Positions 1-6,158 of a stretch of 52,540 nucleotides of DNA are shown in pieces. The notes beneath the pieces are model-generated. The model saw nothing but the letters and a program-made list of their open reading frames with translations. It made no database searches and was not told the origin of the DNA. This DNA comes from JABRWC01 sp039961675. Its GTDB lineage: Bacteria; Planctomycetota; Phycisphaerae; UBA1845; Fen-1342. Where the stretch lies: positions 1 to 52,540 of the forward strand of contig JABRWC010000098.1 of assembly GCA_039961675.1 (NCBI GenBank). Direction: 5' to 3'. The position numbers and the translations under genes are program-made. Within the stretch, counting starts at the first letter, position 1; each line of letters opens with the position of its first letter.

Positions 1-89
1 GGCTGCTGCTTGACCGTCTGGCCGTCGACCGACACCTCGGCCGGCTGCTGGGCCGCCTCGTGGATCGCGTTGGCGATTTCCTCAGGCAT
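1..89 (-). CDS. Small phage protein, N-terminal part only
   Basis: Only the first 29 codons are inside the window, beginning MPEEIANAIHEAAQQPAEV and continuing with a VDGQTVKQQ stretch. The start is supported by a GGAG Shine-Dalgarno seven bases upstream, placed just after the tRNA-Met 3' end. The sequence resembles small phage proteins with an Ala-rich helix followed by an 'SVDGxTV' strand, which often sit beside head-tail genes (gpW-like). That reading is from memory of the pattern and is uncertain. It should be the first gene of the structural block running out of the window to the left. Confidence 0.6.
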   Translation of the reverse strand, partial: MPEEIANAIHEAAQQPAEVSVDGQTVKQQ

Positions 90-102
90 CGCGTGCTCCA
101 AC

Positions 103-173
103 TTGCGGGAGCGGGACTTGAACCCGCAGCGCCGGCGCATGAAGCCGGCATGTTGCCGTTACACCATCCCGCC
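103..173 (-). tRNA. tRNA-Met (CAT), phage-borne
   Basis: The minus strand folds into a full cloverleaf of 71 nt. It has a 7-position acceptor stem, a 4-bp D stem with a short loop, a 5-bp anticodon stem CCGGC/GCCGG around loop TTCATGC, a 4-nt variable region and a GCGGG/CCCGC T stem with loop TTCAAGT. The anticodon is CAT and no CCA is encoded. Two oddities are visible. Position 1:72 is a G:A mismatch, recalling the mismatch that marks bacterial initiators, but the initiator GGG/CCC anticodon stem is absent. Base 37 is G where CAT tRNAs normally have A. It could be charged with Met or, if modified, Ile. Confidence 0.85.
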
Positions 174-199
174 AGACCGGCGGCGCACGACGTGGCCGC

Positions 200-220
200 C
201 TACTGGTTACTTACGCGGTG
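200..220 (-). promoter_or_regulatory. 19-bp phage motif, copy 1
   Basis: The minus strand reads CCGCGTAAGTAACCAGTAG, 27 bases upstream of the tRNA-Met 5' end and in the same direction as the tRNA and structural genes. It is one of four copies (others at 3095, 17202 and 24462). No convincing sigma-70 box pair surrounds it. The rest of 174-307 shows nothing else recognisable. Confidence 0.5.
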
Positions 221-307
221 AGGGCGCAGGTTGGTGGAACCACTGGCGGGCAGGGGGAGATCGTTACACGGGTAGACATTCGGTCGCTGGAACGGCTCAA
301 GCCCTGC

Positions 308-490
308 CTACGCGCTGCGCCGTTCGGTGGTCGTAATGCGCCGACCGCAGTGCCGACATTCGCGACGCCGCACGATCCGCCCACCGGCGGATGCGCGTGT
401 GTAGACGACGCGAAAGTGCCGGCAGCCGCACCGCGGGCAGATCAGGCCGCGTGGCTCGTCCGGCTTCCGCGCCGGCTGCACCGTGTTCAT
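308..490 (-). CDS. NrdR-like zinc-ribbon phage protein
   Basis: This 60-aa protein starts MNTVQPARKP and carries CPRCGCRHF near residues 18-26 and CRHCGRRITTTERR near its end, a four-cysteine zinc ribbon. The stretch resembles the N-terminal zinc finger of the repressor NrdR, including the Arg-rich segment before the second Cys pair and the TTER tail, but the ATP-cone domain of NrdR is missing. Its ATG overlaps the terminase stop codon (ATGA), so the two are probably translationally coupled. A nucleic-acid-binding or regulatory role beside the packaging gene is inferred. The in-frame reading that extends upstream into the terminase gene was rejected because of this overlap signature. Confidence 0.75.
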   Translation of the reverse strand: MNTVQPARKPDEPRGLICPRCGCRHFRVVYTRASAGGRIVRRRECRHCGRRITTTERRSA

Positions 491-2790
491 CGCCGGCCCC
501 CCTGCAATTCCGAGAGGCGCACCGTCGGCCGCGGCCGGGGAGCATCGCCGACCAGCCCCGGCGGCGCAGCGCCGCCCATCGACGCGGCGACCGCACACCC
601 GACCAGGCAGTCCAGCCAGTGGTTGTCGAGGCCGTCGACGCGGAGCTTCCACTCGTCCACTGTGCGGCCGCGGCCCTCGGTCTTGACGCGGTACTCGCTG
701 GTCAGGTGGTCAGCGAGCAGGCGGTGACGCTCCGGCTGCCGACCGGAGAGCGACAGACAACCCGGATCGCCCATCGGCACGGCGAGGCGAGCCTGGATGA
801 ACGACTTCCAGTAGTTCGTGTCGAACACGACGTGGCGGACGGTGCGCCGGCCGGTGATCACCGGGATGCGCCAGTTCAGCCCCACGCGATCCCCGCGCTT
901 GCGCTTGTACTCGCTGAACGGAATGGACGACGCGCCGACGTACCGGCCGTGACTGGGCAACACCACGCCGGCAAACTTGCTCTGCCGGCAGAACTGGTAC
1001 ACGACGTCCGACGACTGGCCCCAGTTCGCGTCGATCAGACAGCGGTCGATCCGCACCTGCGCCCCGTCGTCGCGCTGCCACTCGCGCCCGAGCGTGCGCT
1101 CCGTCAACCGCTCCAGTCCCGCGTAGATCGCCCCCTCGATCCCGGCCCGCGGTGCAGCGGCTCCCAGCGTGCGCCGAATGTCACGCAGCGTGAAGTACTC
1201 GGCCTTCTGATCCGGCTCCGTCCCGTAGTCGAGGACGTAGCCGCTGAAGTCGTTCTCCCACGCAGCGACGAGCCAGAACAGCGCCTTCGCCTGGACGTCG
1301 ACGAACATCGTCACGTGCGTGGCCGCGAGCGGCACCTCGCCGCGGCGCTGACCGTTGAGCTTCGCTAGGATCTGGTCGACCGTCAGCAATTCGTCATCGA
1401 CCTGCTCCTCGGGCAGCGGCTCGTTCTGGTATTCCGCCCAGAACGCCGCTTCCCCCCGGTCGAGCTTGAGGTTCATGGCGTGCTGGATCGCCGACAATTC
1501 GTCCGGATGGTGTCGCTCGGGCCAAGCAATCACCGCGCCGGCGTCCATTGCCGCGCGGTTGGCACGGTAGAACTCCGTCGCGTCCGCGATCCCGCGGTCG
1601 GCCTGCATGCCGAGCCGCCACAGCTCGGCGTAACGGGTCCACAGCGTGTCGTTGCTGGGCCAGGCGTAGACCATCTTGGTTCGCTCGCCCTGCCACTGCG
1701 GGTGCTTCTCACGATCGAGGATGCGGTCGGCCAAGTCGTCCGGGCGGACCACCGTCAGCGTCATCAGCCCGGCGATCTTCCGCCCCGGGCCTGCTAGCCC
1801 CAGAATCGCACCGGCCAGGATGCGCTCGCGCGTCATGCACTGTGACGGTGAACGTGCCGACTCGTCGGTCTGTGGATCGTCGATCAACACGAGCGCCGGG
1901 CGCACCGACGAGCCGTCCGCGCGCTTGTGCTTCATGCCACGGATGCGGCCGGTGATGCCGGCGACCTTGATAATGGCACCGTTGGACTTCGGCGAGTGGT
2001 TCCCCAGCCACTCCAGCGGCGGCAATGTCGGCAGCACGATCTCGCGCGCCGTCCAACCGACGTGCGTCTGCTTGCCCTGGTAGAGCTGGCCCGCAGCGCG
2101 TTGATGAATGCCCTCCAGCGCGCGGACGGGCCCGACCACTTCGGAGAAGTCGTCCTCGAGCAGGTCGTTGGTCTCCAGTTCGACCTTGATGCTGTCGAGC
2201 ATGCTGGCCGCGTGCTCCTCGTCGCTGCCGATCAGCGCGACGAACTCCCGGTGCCCGTATACCAGCGCCCACAGGCACGCGACCTCGCACAGGCTGGTCT
2301 TCCCGCTGCCGCGCGGCATCGCCATCGCGAACAGCCCGCCTTCGAGCACCGCCTGCTCGATCTTGGCGATCACCTTCAAATGGTCCGGCGACCACGGCAG
2401 GTGGAACGTCTGCGGGAAGTACGCCTCGCAGAAGAACCGGAAGTCGCGTTCGGACCGCTGCCGCTGCTCGGCGTTCCGCGGCGGATGCACCCACTCGCCG
2501 GTGGCGATGTCGCGGCCGAGTAGCGCCATCTCGCGGTTGCGCTGGGCGGCCCGCTCCTTGTGGGCGTCGTACCCGGTCAGGCCGGCGGGCTCGGGCTTCG
2601 GCCGGTGCCGCTCGATGACCAGCCACGCCACGTAGCGCAGGAGATCCACCGTCCGCCCGTCGCCGATGCGGAACCCCGCACGCGAGCGGTGGCGGTGCAG
2701 CTGCCGCTCGGAGATGACCTCACCCAGCGGCGTGCTGTTAAGCAGCCGCACGAGCTCGGTCGGCTTCAGCTTGCGCGGGTCAATCGGCAC
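487..2790 (-). CDS. terL: Phage terminase large subunit
   Basis: This 767-aa protein is the DNA-packaging motor. Residues 158-166 form the Walker A loop (MPRGSGKTS) and 299-305 the Walker B strand (ALVLIDD). The C-terminal half has the RNase H-like nuclease signature, with Asp in FVDVQ near 498, Asp in LIDANWG near 587 and a further Asp in the WLDCLVG segment. The first 60 residues are an extra domain (KPTELVRLLNS...YVAWLV) that resembles the whole of the small protein encoded just upstream (2780-2989). That domain may do the DNA recognition usually done by a small terminase subunit. The start overlaps the upstream stop by 11 bases. The family assignment is secure; the role of the N-terminal domain is inference. 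Confidence 0.93.
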   Translation of the reverse strand: MPIDPRKLKPTELVRLLNSTPLGEVISERQLHRHRSRAGFRIGDGRTVDLLRYVAWLVIERHRPKPEPAGLTGYDAHKERAAQRNREMALLGRDIATGEWVHPPRNAEQRQRSERDFRFFCEAYFPQTFHLPWSPDHLKVIAKIEQAVLEGGLFAMAMPRGSGKTSLCEVACLWALVYGHREFVALIGSDEEHAASMLDSIKVELETNDLLEDDFSEVVGPVRALEGIHQRAAGQLYQGKQTHVGWTAREIVLPTLPPLEWLGNHSPKSNGAIIKVAGITGRIRGMKHKRADGSSVRPALVLIDDPQTDESARSPSQCMTRERILAGAILGLAGPGRKIAGLMTLTVVRPDDLADRILDREKHPQWQGERTKMVYAWPSNDTLWTRYAELWRLGMQADRGIADATEFYRANRAAMDAGAVIAWPERHHPDELSAIQHAMNLKLDRGEAAFWAEYQNEPLPEEQVDDELLTVDQILAKLNGQRRGEVPLAATHVTMFVDVQAKALFWLVAAWENDFSGYVLDYGTEPDQKAEYFTLRDIRRTLGAAAPRAGIEGAIYAGLERLTERTLGREWQRDDGAQVRIDRCLIDANWGQSSDVVYQFCRQSKFAGVVLPSHGRYVGASSIPFSEYKRKRGDRVGLNWRIPVITGRRTVRHVVFDTNYWKSFIQARLAVPMGDPGCLSLSGRQPERHRLLADHLTSEYRVKTEGRGRTVDEWKLRVDGLDNHWLDCLVGCAVAASMGGAAPPGLVGDAPRPRPTVRLSELQGGRR

Positions 2791-2989
2791 GAGCGGCCAT
2801 CTCCTTCACCAGCCACGCGGCGTAGTGCGCGACGTTCAGCGTGTCGTCGTCGTTGGTCGGCGCGCCGGCCGTGACGTCGGCCTGCAGCATTTCGACCGCC
2901 ACGACCTGACCGCCCACGGCGGACAGCAGCCGGGCCGCGTCCGCCAGCGGCAGCGCCGTCGGGTTCAGCTTCGGAGCCTCGTCCGCCAT
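2780..2989 (-). CDS. Small protein paralogous to the TerL N-terminus
   Basis: This 69-aa protein starts MADEAPKLNP behind a perfect AGGAGG seven bases upstream, which decides the start against a longer Gly/Arg-rich reading. Its sequence shares a spaced pattern with TerL residues 8-60: L-N/K-PT-x-L, two to three hydrophobics, a GxxV step, a basic/acidic middle, then T-x5-YxAWLV. The gene order small protein then TerL is that of terS-terL, so a terminase small-subunit-like role is plausible but unproven. It is the first gene of the leftward packaging block. Confidence 0.75.
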   Translation of the reverse strand: MADEAPKLNPTALPLADAARLLSAVGGQVVAVEMLQADVTAGAPTNDDDTLNVAHYAAWLVKEMAARAD

Positions 2990-3094
2990 CACGTCGCCTC
3001 CTGTAGGACCCGGCCCACCTGCTGCCCAGCTACGCCCGCCGCCGCCACGAGGCCGCCCGGGTACGCCCCACGCCGCCACCGGGCCGCCCCGTGG

Positions 3095-3113
3095 CCGCGT
3101 ACGTAACCAATAG
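3095..3113 (+). promoter_or_regulatory. 19-bp phage motif, copy 2
   Basis: The plus strand reads CCGCGTACGTAACCAATAG. This is the only rightward copy, and it precedes the only rightward phage operon, about 180 bases before its first gene. It differs from the other copies at one position (C for A in the centre) plus the A/G alternation shared by the family. Confidence 0.5.
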
Positions 3114-3130
3114 AGGGTCCTGGCCACCCG

Positions 3131-3240
3131 GGCGCGCCCGAGAGCGCTCTCAGGGCCATGTTGGCGGCCGACTCGGACCTGCCGGCAAGAACTGCAAGAA
3201 TGTCTCGGAATTCTGGCGGAGCGAGTGGATTCCGGGCCGA
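3131..3240 (+). repeat. Degenerate repeat segment, copy 1
   Basis: This noncoding segment shares spaced blocks with 4050-4140: CGCCCGAGAGCGC, GAATTCTGGC and AGTGGATTCCGGG, in the same order and with similar spacing. The last block is also related to the centre of the palindrome at 24185-24211. It may be a phage operator cluster, a packaging-recognition site near terL, or a mobile palindromic repeat. Confidence 0.45.
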
Positions 3241-3294
3241 ACCCATGGCTTCATGTGTCTGTACGCACGCCGCGTACCACGAGGAGCAACGACG

Positions 3295-3495
3295 ATGAAC
3301 GCGACCACGAAAACGAACCGCCGCCTGACGCCCGGGACCCTGGTGGTCAGCCGCGAAGACGGCGAGCCCGGCCGAATCGTCCGAGTCTGCACCTTCCGCC
3401 GTAACGGCGTCGACGCCTGGTCGTACCTGGTCGACACCGCCTACGGCCGCGAGATCTGGGAGGTCGGCGAGTTGTTCGTCCCCACGCCGGCGTAA
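3295..3495 (+). CDS. Small conserved-type phage protein, function unknown
   Basis: This 66-aa protein begins MNATTKTNRRLTPGTLVVS. The ATG is chosen because GAGGAG lies eight bases upstream; a longer in-frame reading back to 3091 crosses the control region. The body predicts short beta strands (TLVVSREDG, GRIVRVCTF, SYLVDT) and ends in an acidic 'EVGELF' segment, as in small SH3-like barrel proteins. I do not recognise the family. It is the first gene of the eight-gene rightward run and shares the Thr/Lys/Asn-rich N-terminus seen in the next three genes. Confidence 0.7.
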   Translation: MNATTKTNRRLTPGTLVVSREDGEPGRIVRVCTFRRNGVDAWSYLVDTAYGREIWEVGELFVPTPA

Positions 3496-3525
3496 TCCTC
3501 CAAACCCACGCGAGGAGCAATTCCG

Positions 3526-3759
3526 ATGACCACGAAGCGCAACACGACGAAGCGGACCACACGGATCAGCATCCGGAAGATCGACGGCGGCTACCGCATC
3601 ACGGGCGACACGCGGACCTTCCGCAGCCACAGCACCGCGTTTAACGCCGCCTGGCGGGCGGCGGCTCGCACGGGCGCCAGCCTGTACGCCATCACGCCCG
3701 ACGGCCGAGCCATTCCGCTGCTCACCGGCCCGGTGATCCGGGAGATCGAAGGCTGGTGA
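3526..3759 (+). CDS. Small basic phage protein, function unknown
   Basis: This 77-aa protein begins MTTKRNTTKRTTRISIRKID, with an Arg/Lys/Thr-rich head of about 20 residues followed by a small mixed fold ending in PVIREIEGW. The ribosome site GAGGAGCAATTCCG is nearly the same as that of the preceding gene, down to the bases between it and the ATG. The basic head suggests nucleic-acid contact, which is inference. No domain is recognised. It lies 30 bases after the previous gene and 30 before the next. Confidence 0.7.
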   Translation: MTTKRNTTKRTTRISIRKIDGGYRITGDTRTFRSHSTAFNAAWRAAARTGASLYAITPDGRAIPLLTGPVIREIEGW

Positions 3760-3789
3760 GCACAGCGCGCACCCAACGGAGCCACGACC

Positions 3790-4155
3790 ATGTCGAAGCG
3801 CAAGACACAGACGACCACGCCCGCCCGCATTGAGGCACTGCTGGCCGGTATCGCCCAAGGCCGCCTGGGGATCGAGACGCTCGAGTGCCGCGGCCTGGAC
3901 CGGCTCGACTTCCACGAGGTCTACGGGCCGCAAGTCCGCCGCGCGCTGCTGCAGGCGTACGTGCAGGGCTACCAGGACGGCGCCCACGACCGCGGCGCCG
4001 GGTTGGACGCGCTGGTCGCCATGCTCAGCGCGGGCGAAAGGCGGGTTCCCGCCGCGCCCGAGAGCGCACTCGGACCGGCCGCAGATTCCGCTGAGAAATC
4101 GCAGAATTCCGGCCCCGCAAGTGGATTCCCGGCGAAAAGCAGCGAACTGATGTGA
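3790..4155 (+). CDS. DUF6900-like small phage protein with appended tail
   Basis: This is a 121-aa protein. Residues 11-70 contain LGIETLECRGLDRLDFHEV followed by an amphipathic helix (RRALLQAYVQGYQDG), a pattern I associate with DUF6900-type phage proteins of unknown role. The last 35 residues (from PAAPESALG) are low-complexity. They are encoded by DNA that repeats, in a different frame, the noncoding segment at 3131-3240. The C-terminal tail therefore looks like a repeat element read through as coding sequence rather than part of the fold. The start is supported by CGGAGC upstream. Confidence 0.7.
   Translation: MSKRKTQTTTPARIEALLAGIAQGRLGIETLECRGLDRLDFHEVYGPQVRRALLQAYVQGYQDGAHDRGAGLDALVAMLSAGERRVPAAPESALGPAADSAEKSQNSGPASGFPAKSSELM
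4050..4140 (+). repeat. Degenerate repeat segment, copy 2 (inside a gene end)
   Basis: This copy carries the blocks CGCCCGAGAGCGC, GAATTCCGGC and AGTGGATTCCCGG in the order found at 3131-3240, although here it encodes the last third of the DUF6900-like protein. Conservation at DNA level across two frames argues for a DNA-level role or a shared repeat origin. Confidence 0.45.
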
Positions 4156-4182
4156 CTGTCGCAACGCGAAGGAGCAACGCCG

Positions 4183-4524
4183 ATGACGACGAACCACATG
4201 AACCAGACGCCGGACGCCAGCGAGATCCTGGAAACGCTGCGGATCACGAAGGTCCAGCGCCGCACGAGTTGCGGCGGGTCCTGGGTGGTCGGCACGATCG
4301 CCGGGCACCGCTTCGACGCCCTGGTCTTCCCCGAGCACGCCGAGTGCGAGTCGTTCGAGCTGGGCGACAGCCGCATCTCGAAGCTCTGGCTCAAGCACCT
4401 CGATACGCAGACGACCGCCGCGAATTTCGACCGCGGCTGGGACATCCGCCCGACCACGCCGCTGGCCGCGACGATCGTCGACCTGCTGGCGGCTGGGTTG
4501 GCCGAGCACGTGTTTGGCAACTAA
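4183..4524 (+). CDS. Small phage protein, function unknown
   Basis: This is a 113-aa protein. After a Thr/Asn-rich start it has a compact domain with GSWVVGTIAGHRFDALVFPEHAE and SRISKLWLKHL, then a C-terminal helix. That succession resembles a small conserved domain seen in other uncharacterised phage or bacterial proteins, but I cannot name it with confidence. No catalytic motif is evident. The ribosome site AAGGAGCAACGCCG repeats the cassette seen before the first two genes of this operon. Confidence 0.7.
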   Translation: MTTNHMNQTPDASEILETLRITKVQRRTSCGGSWVVGTIAGHRFDALVFPEHAECESFELGDSRISKLWLKHLDTQTTAANFDRGWDIRPTTPLAATIVDLLAAGLAEHVFGN

Positions 4525-4539
4525 CGCGGAGGAGCAGCG

Positions 4540-4764
4540 ATGAGCATCGAATTCAAAGCGATCGAGTTCCCGACGGCCCACGAGGCCATCCAGTGGACGT
4601 ACGCGAGCGGCAAGGGCGAAGCGATCCTGCTTGGCGGCAAGAACTACGTCGCCGAGCAGACTGAGATTGACCGCCTGGCCGCCGCGGGCGTCGAGTTCGC
4701 GTACCTGTGCGATCACGAGATGCTGGACGGCACGCACCGCATCATCACGGTCCCCGTCAACTAA
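4540..4764 (+). CDS. Small acidic phage protein, function unknown
   Basis: This 74-aa protein begins MSIEFKAIEFPTAHEAIQW, with GGAGGAGC five bases before the ATG. The sequence predicts an alpha/beta fold: an N-terminal strand, a helix (HEAIQWTYAS), a central GKGEAILLGGKNYV hairpin and a last strand HRIITVPVN. No family or active site is recognised. It is tightly packed, 15 bases from each neighbour, which supports co-transcription. Confidence 0.7.
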   Translation: MSIEFKAIEFPTAHEAIQWTYASGKGEAILLGGKNYVAEQTEIDRLAAAGVEFAYLCDHEMLDGTHRIITVPVN

Positions 4765-4779
4765 GCGGAGGAAAACATC

Positions 4780-5109
4780 ATGCCAGCGAAGAAGAACGAG
4801 AAGACGCTGCCGATCGTCGAGCGAGCACTCGCCAACCGCATCGCCGCCCACCGGGCCGGCAACATCGGCGATGCGACCGACGACGGCCGCAAGGCCGACC
4901 TGGCGGTCAAGGCCGCGTACATCGCCCTGAAGGCCCACGAGGACATGTCCTGGCTCCGCGACAAGCTCAGCGAGGCCATCGAGCGGGTCGCGATCGCCGA
5001 GACCACGAAGGACGCGCACATGGCGCTGGTCTGGCTTCGCACCAGCCTGTGGGACGACGTCCAGGCCGCGCTGACCAAGCTCGAGGCGTACGACGACCTG
5101 CTCGCCTGA
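4780..5109 (+). CDS. Helical phage protein, function unknown
   Basis: This 109-aa protein is almost entirely helical by composition: ERALANRIAAHRAGN, DLAVKAAYIALKAHEDM, KLSEAIERVAIAETT and DVQAALTKLEAYDDLLA are amphipathic segments suited to a small helical bundle or oligomer. The start is supported by GCGGAGGAAAAC upstream. No domain is recognised. It is the fifth gene of the rightward operon. Confidence 0.7.
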   Translation: MPAKKNEKTLPIVERALANRIAAHRAGNIGDATDDGRKADLAVKAAYIALKAHEDMSWLRDKLSEAIERVAIAETTKDAHMALVWLRTSLWDDVQAALTKLEAYDDLLA

Positions 5110-5190
5110 AGCCGCCGAAACCCGTCGCGGCGGGTCGCCCGGGCGCTGGAGACCCGGGCCTGACGAGGCCAACCACAGAAGGAGACGGCC

Positions 5191-5796
5191 ATGAAGAAGG
5201 ACGAGATCAAGATCGGGCACACCTACAGCGCAAAAGTGAGCGACCGCGTCGTGACGGTGCGGATCGACAGCACCAACACGCATGGAGGGTGGAACGCGAC
5301 CAACACCGCCACGGGCAAGCGCATCCGCATCAAGAGCGCCCAGCGCCTGCGGCGGGCGGTCGGCGACGAGGAGCCAGCGAACCGGCGGTCGAAGAGGGCC
5401 GCCGCGGAAGTCACGCCCGCCGATCAGGGCATCGCCGCCGCCCGGGCAGAGGCCGCGGAGCCCGAGGTCAACCCGACCGTCGAGGTCATCACTGGCCAGC
5501 CGGTGCCCGCGAAGAAGACCCGCACGCGCAAGCTTGCCGCCGAACCGAAGGCCAAGCGCGTCAGCGCGCTCGACGCCGCGGCCCAGGTCCTCGCCGACGC
5601 CGGCCTGCCGATGCGGGCCAAGGAGATGATCGAGGCAATGGCCGAGCAGGGACTGTGGTCGAGCCCGAACGGCAAGACGCCCGAGGCCACGCTGTACGCC
5701 GCGATCCTCCGCGAAATCGGCACCAAGGGCGACGCGGCCCGCTTCCGTAAGGTCGAACGCGGGCAGTTCGCCAGCACCGCGATGGTGGAGGCGTAA
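5191..5796 (+). CDS. HARE-HTH domain DNA-binding protein
   Basis: This is a 201-aa protein. The last 70 residues (SALDAAAQVLADAGLPMRAKEMIEAMAEQGLWSS...REIGTKGDAARFRKVERGQF) match the HARE-HTH winged-helix domain found in ASXL, bacterial restriction enzymes and the RNA polymerase delta subunit. The first 55 residues form a small beta domain (GHTYSAKVSDRVVTVRIDS), joined by an Ala/Lys-rich linker. HARE-HTH domains are thought to sense or bind modified DNA, so a link to the two phage methyltransferases is possible but inferred. AAGGAGACGGCC upstream sets the start. Confidence 0.82.
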   Translation: MKKDEIKIGHTYSAKVSDRVVTVRIDSTNTHGGWNATNTATGKRIRIKSAQRLRRAVGDEEPANRRSKRAAAEVTPADQGIAAARAEAAEPEVNPTVEVITGQPVPAKKTRTRKLAAEPKAKRVSALDAAAQVLADAGLPMRAKEMIEAMAEQGLWSSPNGKTPEATLYAAILREIGTKGDAARFRKVERGQFASTAMVEA

Positions 5797-5799
5797 CCC

Positions 5800-6153
5800 G
5801 TGACCACGCCGCGCGAACGTGACGAGACGTTCGAGGTCCTCGACGACCACCTGGTCCGCCAGGTCGTCCCCGCCCGCGGGCAGCCGTACGAGCACCGCTG
5901 CCCGCGGGCGGCGTTCGAGCAGATCGCCCATGCGGCCGAGGAGCTCGGCGAGCAGGGGTTCACGCTGGAGTCGCTGCTCGAGTACGAACGCACTGCGGGC
6001 CGTGACGTCACCTTCACCAACGTCGCGGTCGCGTTGGCGTTTCTGCGCGAGCGGAGCATCCTCGACGTCCGCTACCGGCGGAATCACGCCGCGACGACGA
6101 GCGTCTACCTGGACGCCATGACCGAGTACCACGCCCTGGCCGAGAACGGTTGA
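5800..6153 (+). CDS. Phage protein, function unknown
   Basis: This 117-aa protein begins with GTG, three bases after the HARE-HTH stop. It is acidic at the start (RERDETFEVLDDHLVRQVV), followed by a helical domain with FEQIAHAAEELGEQGFTLESLLEYERTAGRD and FTNVAVALAFLRERSIL, which has the look of a small helix-turn-helix or winged-helix body. No family is recognised. It is the last gene of the rightward operon and ends five bases from the converging methyltransferase gene, with no clear terminator in the gap. Confidence 0.7.
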   Translation: MTTPRERDETFEVLDDHLVRQVVPARGQPYEHRCPRAAFEQIAHAAEELGEQGFTLESLLEYERTAGRDVTFTNVAVALAFLRERSILDVRYRRNHAATTSVYLDAMTEYHALAENG

Positions 6154-6158
6154 CCGCA

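Larger units (their letters stand above)
2990..3294. promoter_or_regulatory. Divergent control region between packaging block and small-gene operon
   Basis: This 305-bp stretch has no credible gene and separates leftward 2989 from rightward 3295. It holds the rightward-oriented copy of the 19-bp motif (3095-3113). It also holds a segment at about 3131-3240 that recurs in degenerate form at 4050-4140; shared blocks are CGCCCGAGAGCGC, GAATTCYGGC and AGTGGATTCCSGG. A GAGGAG ribosome site for the next gene lies at 3281-3286. Confidence 0.6.
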
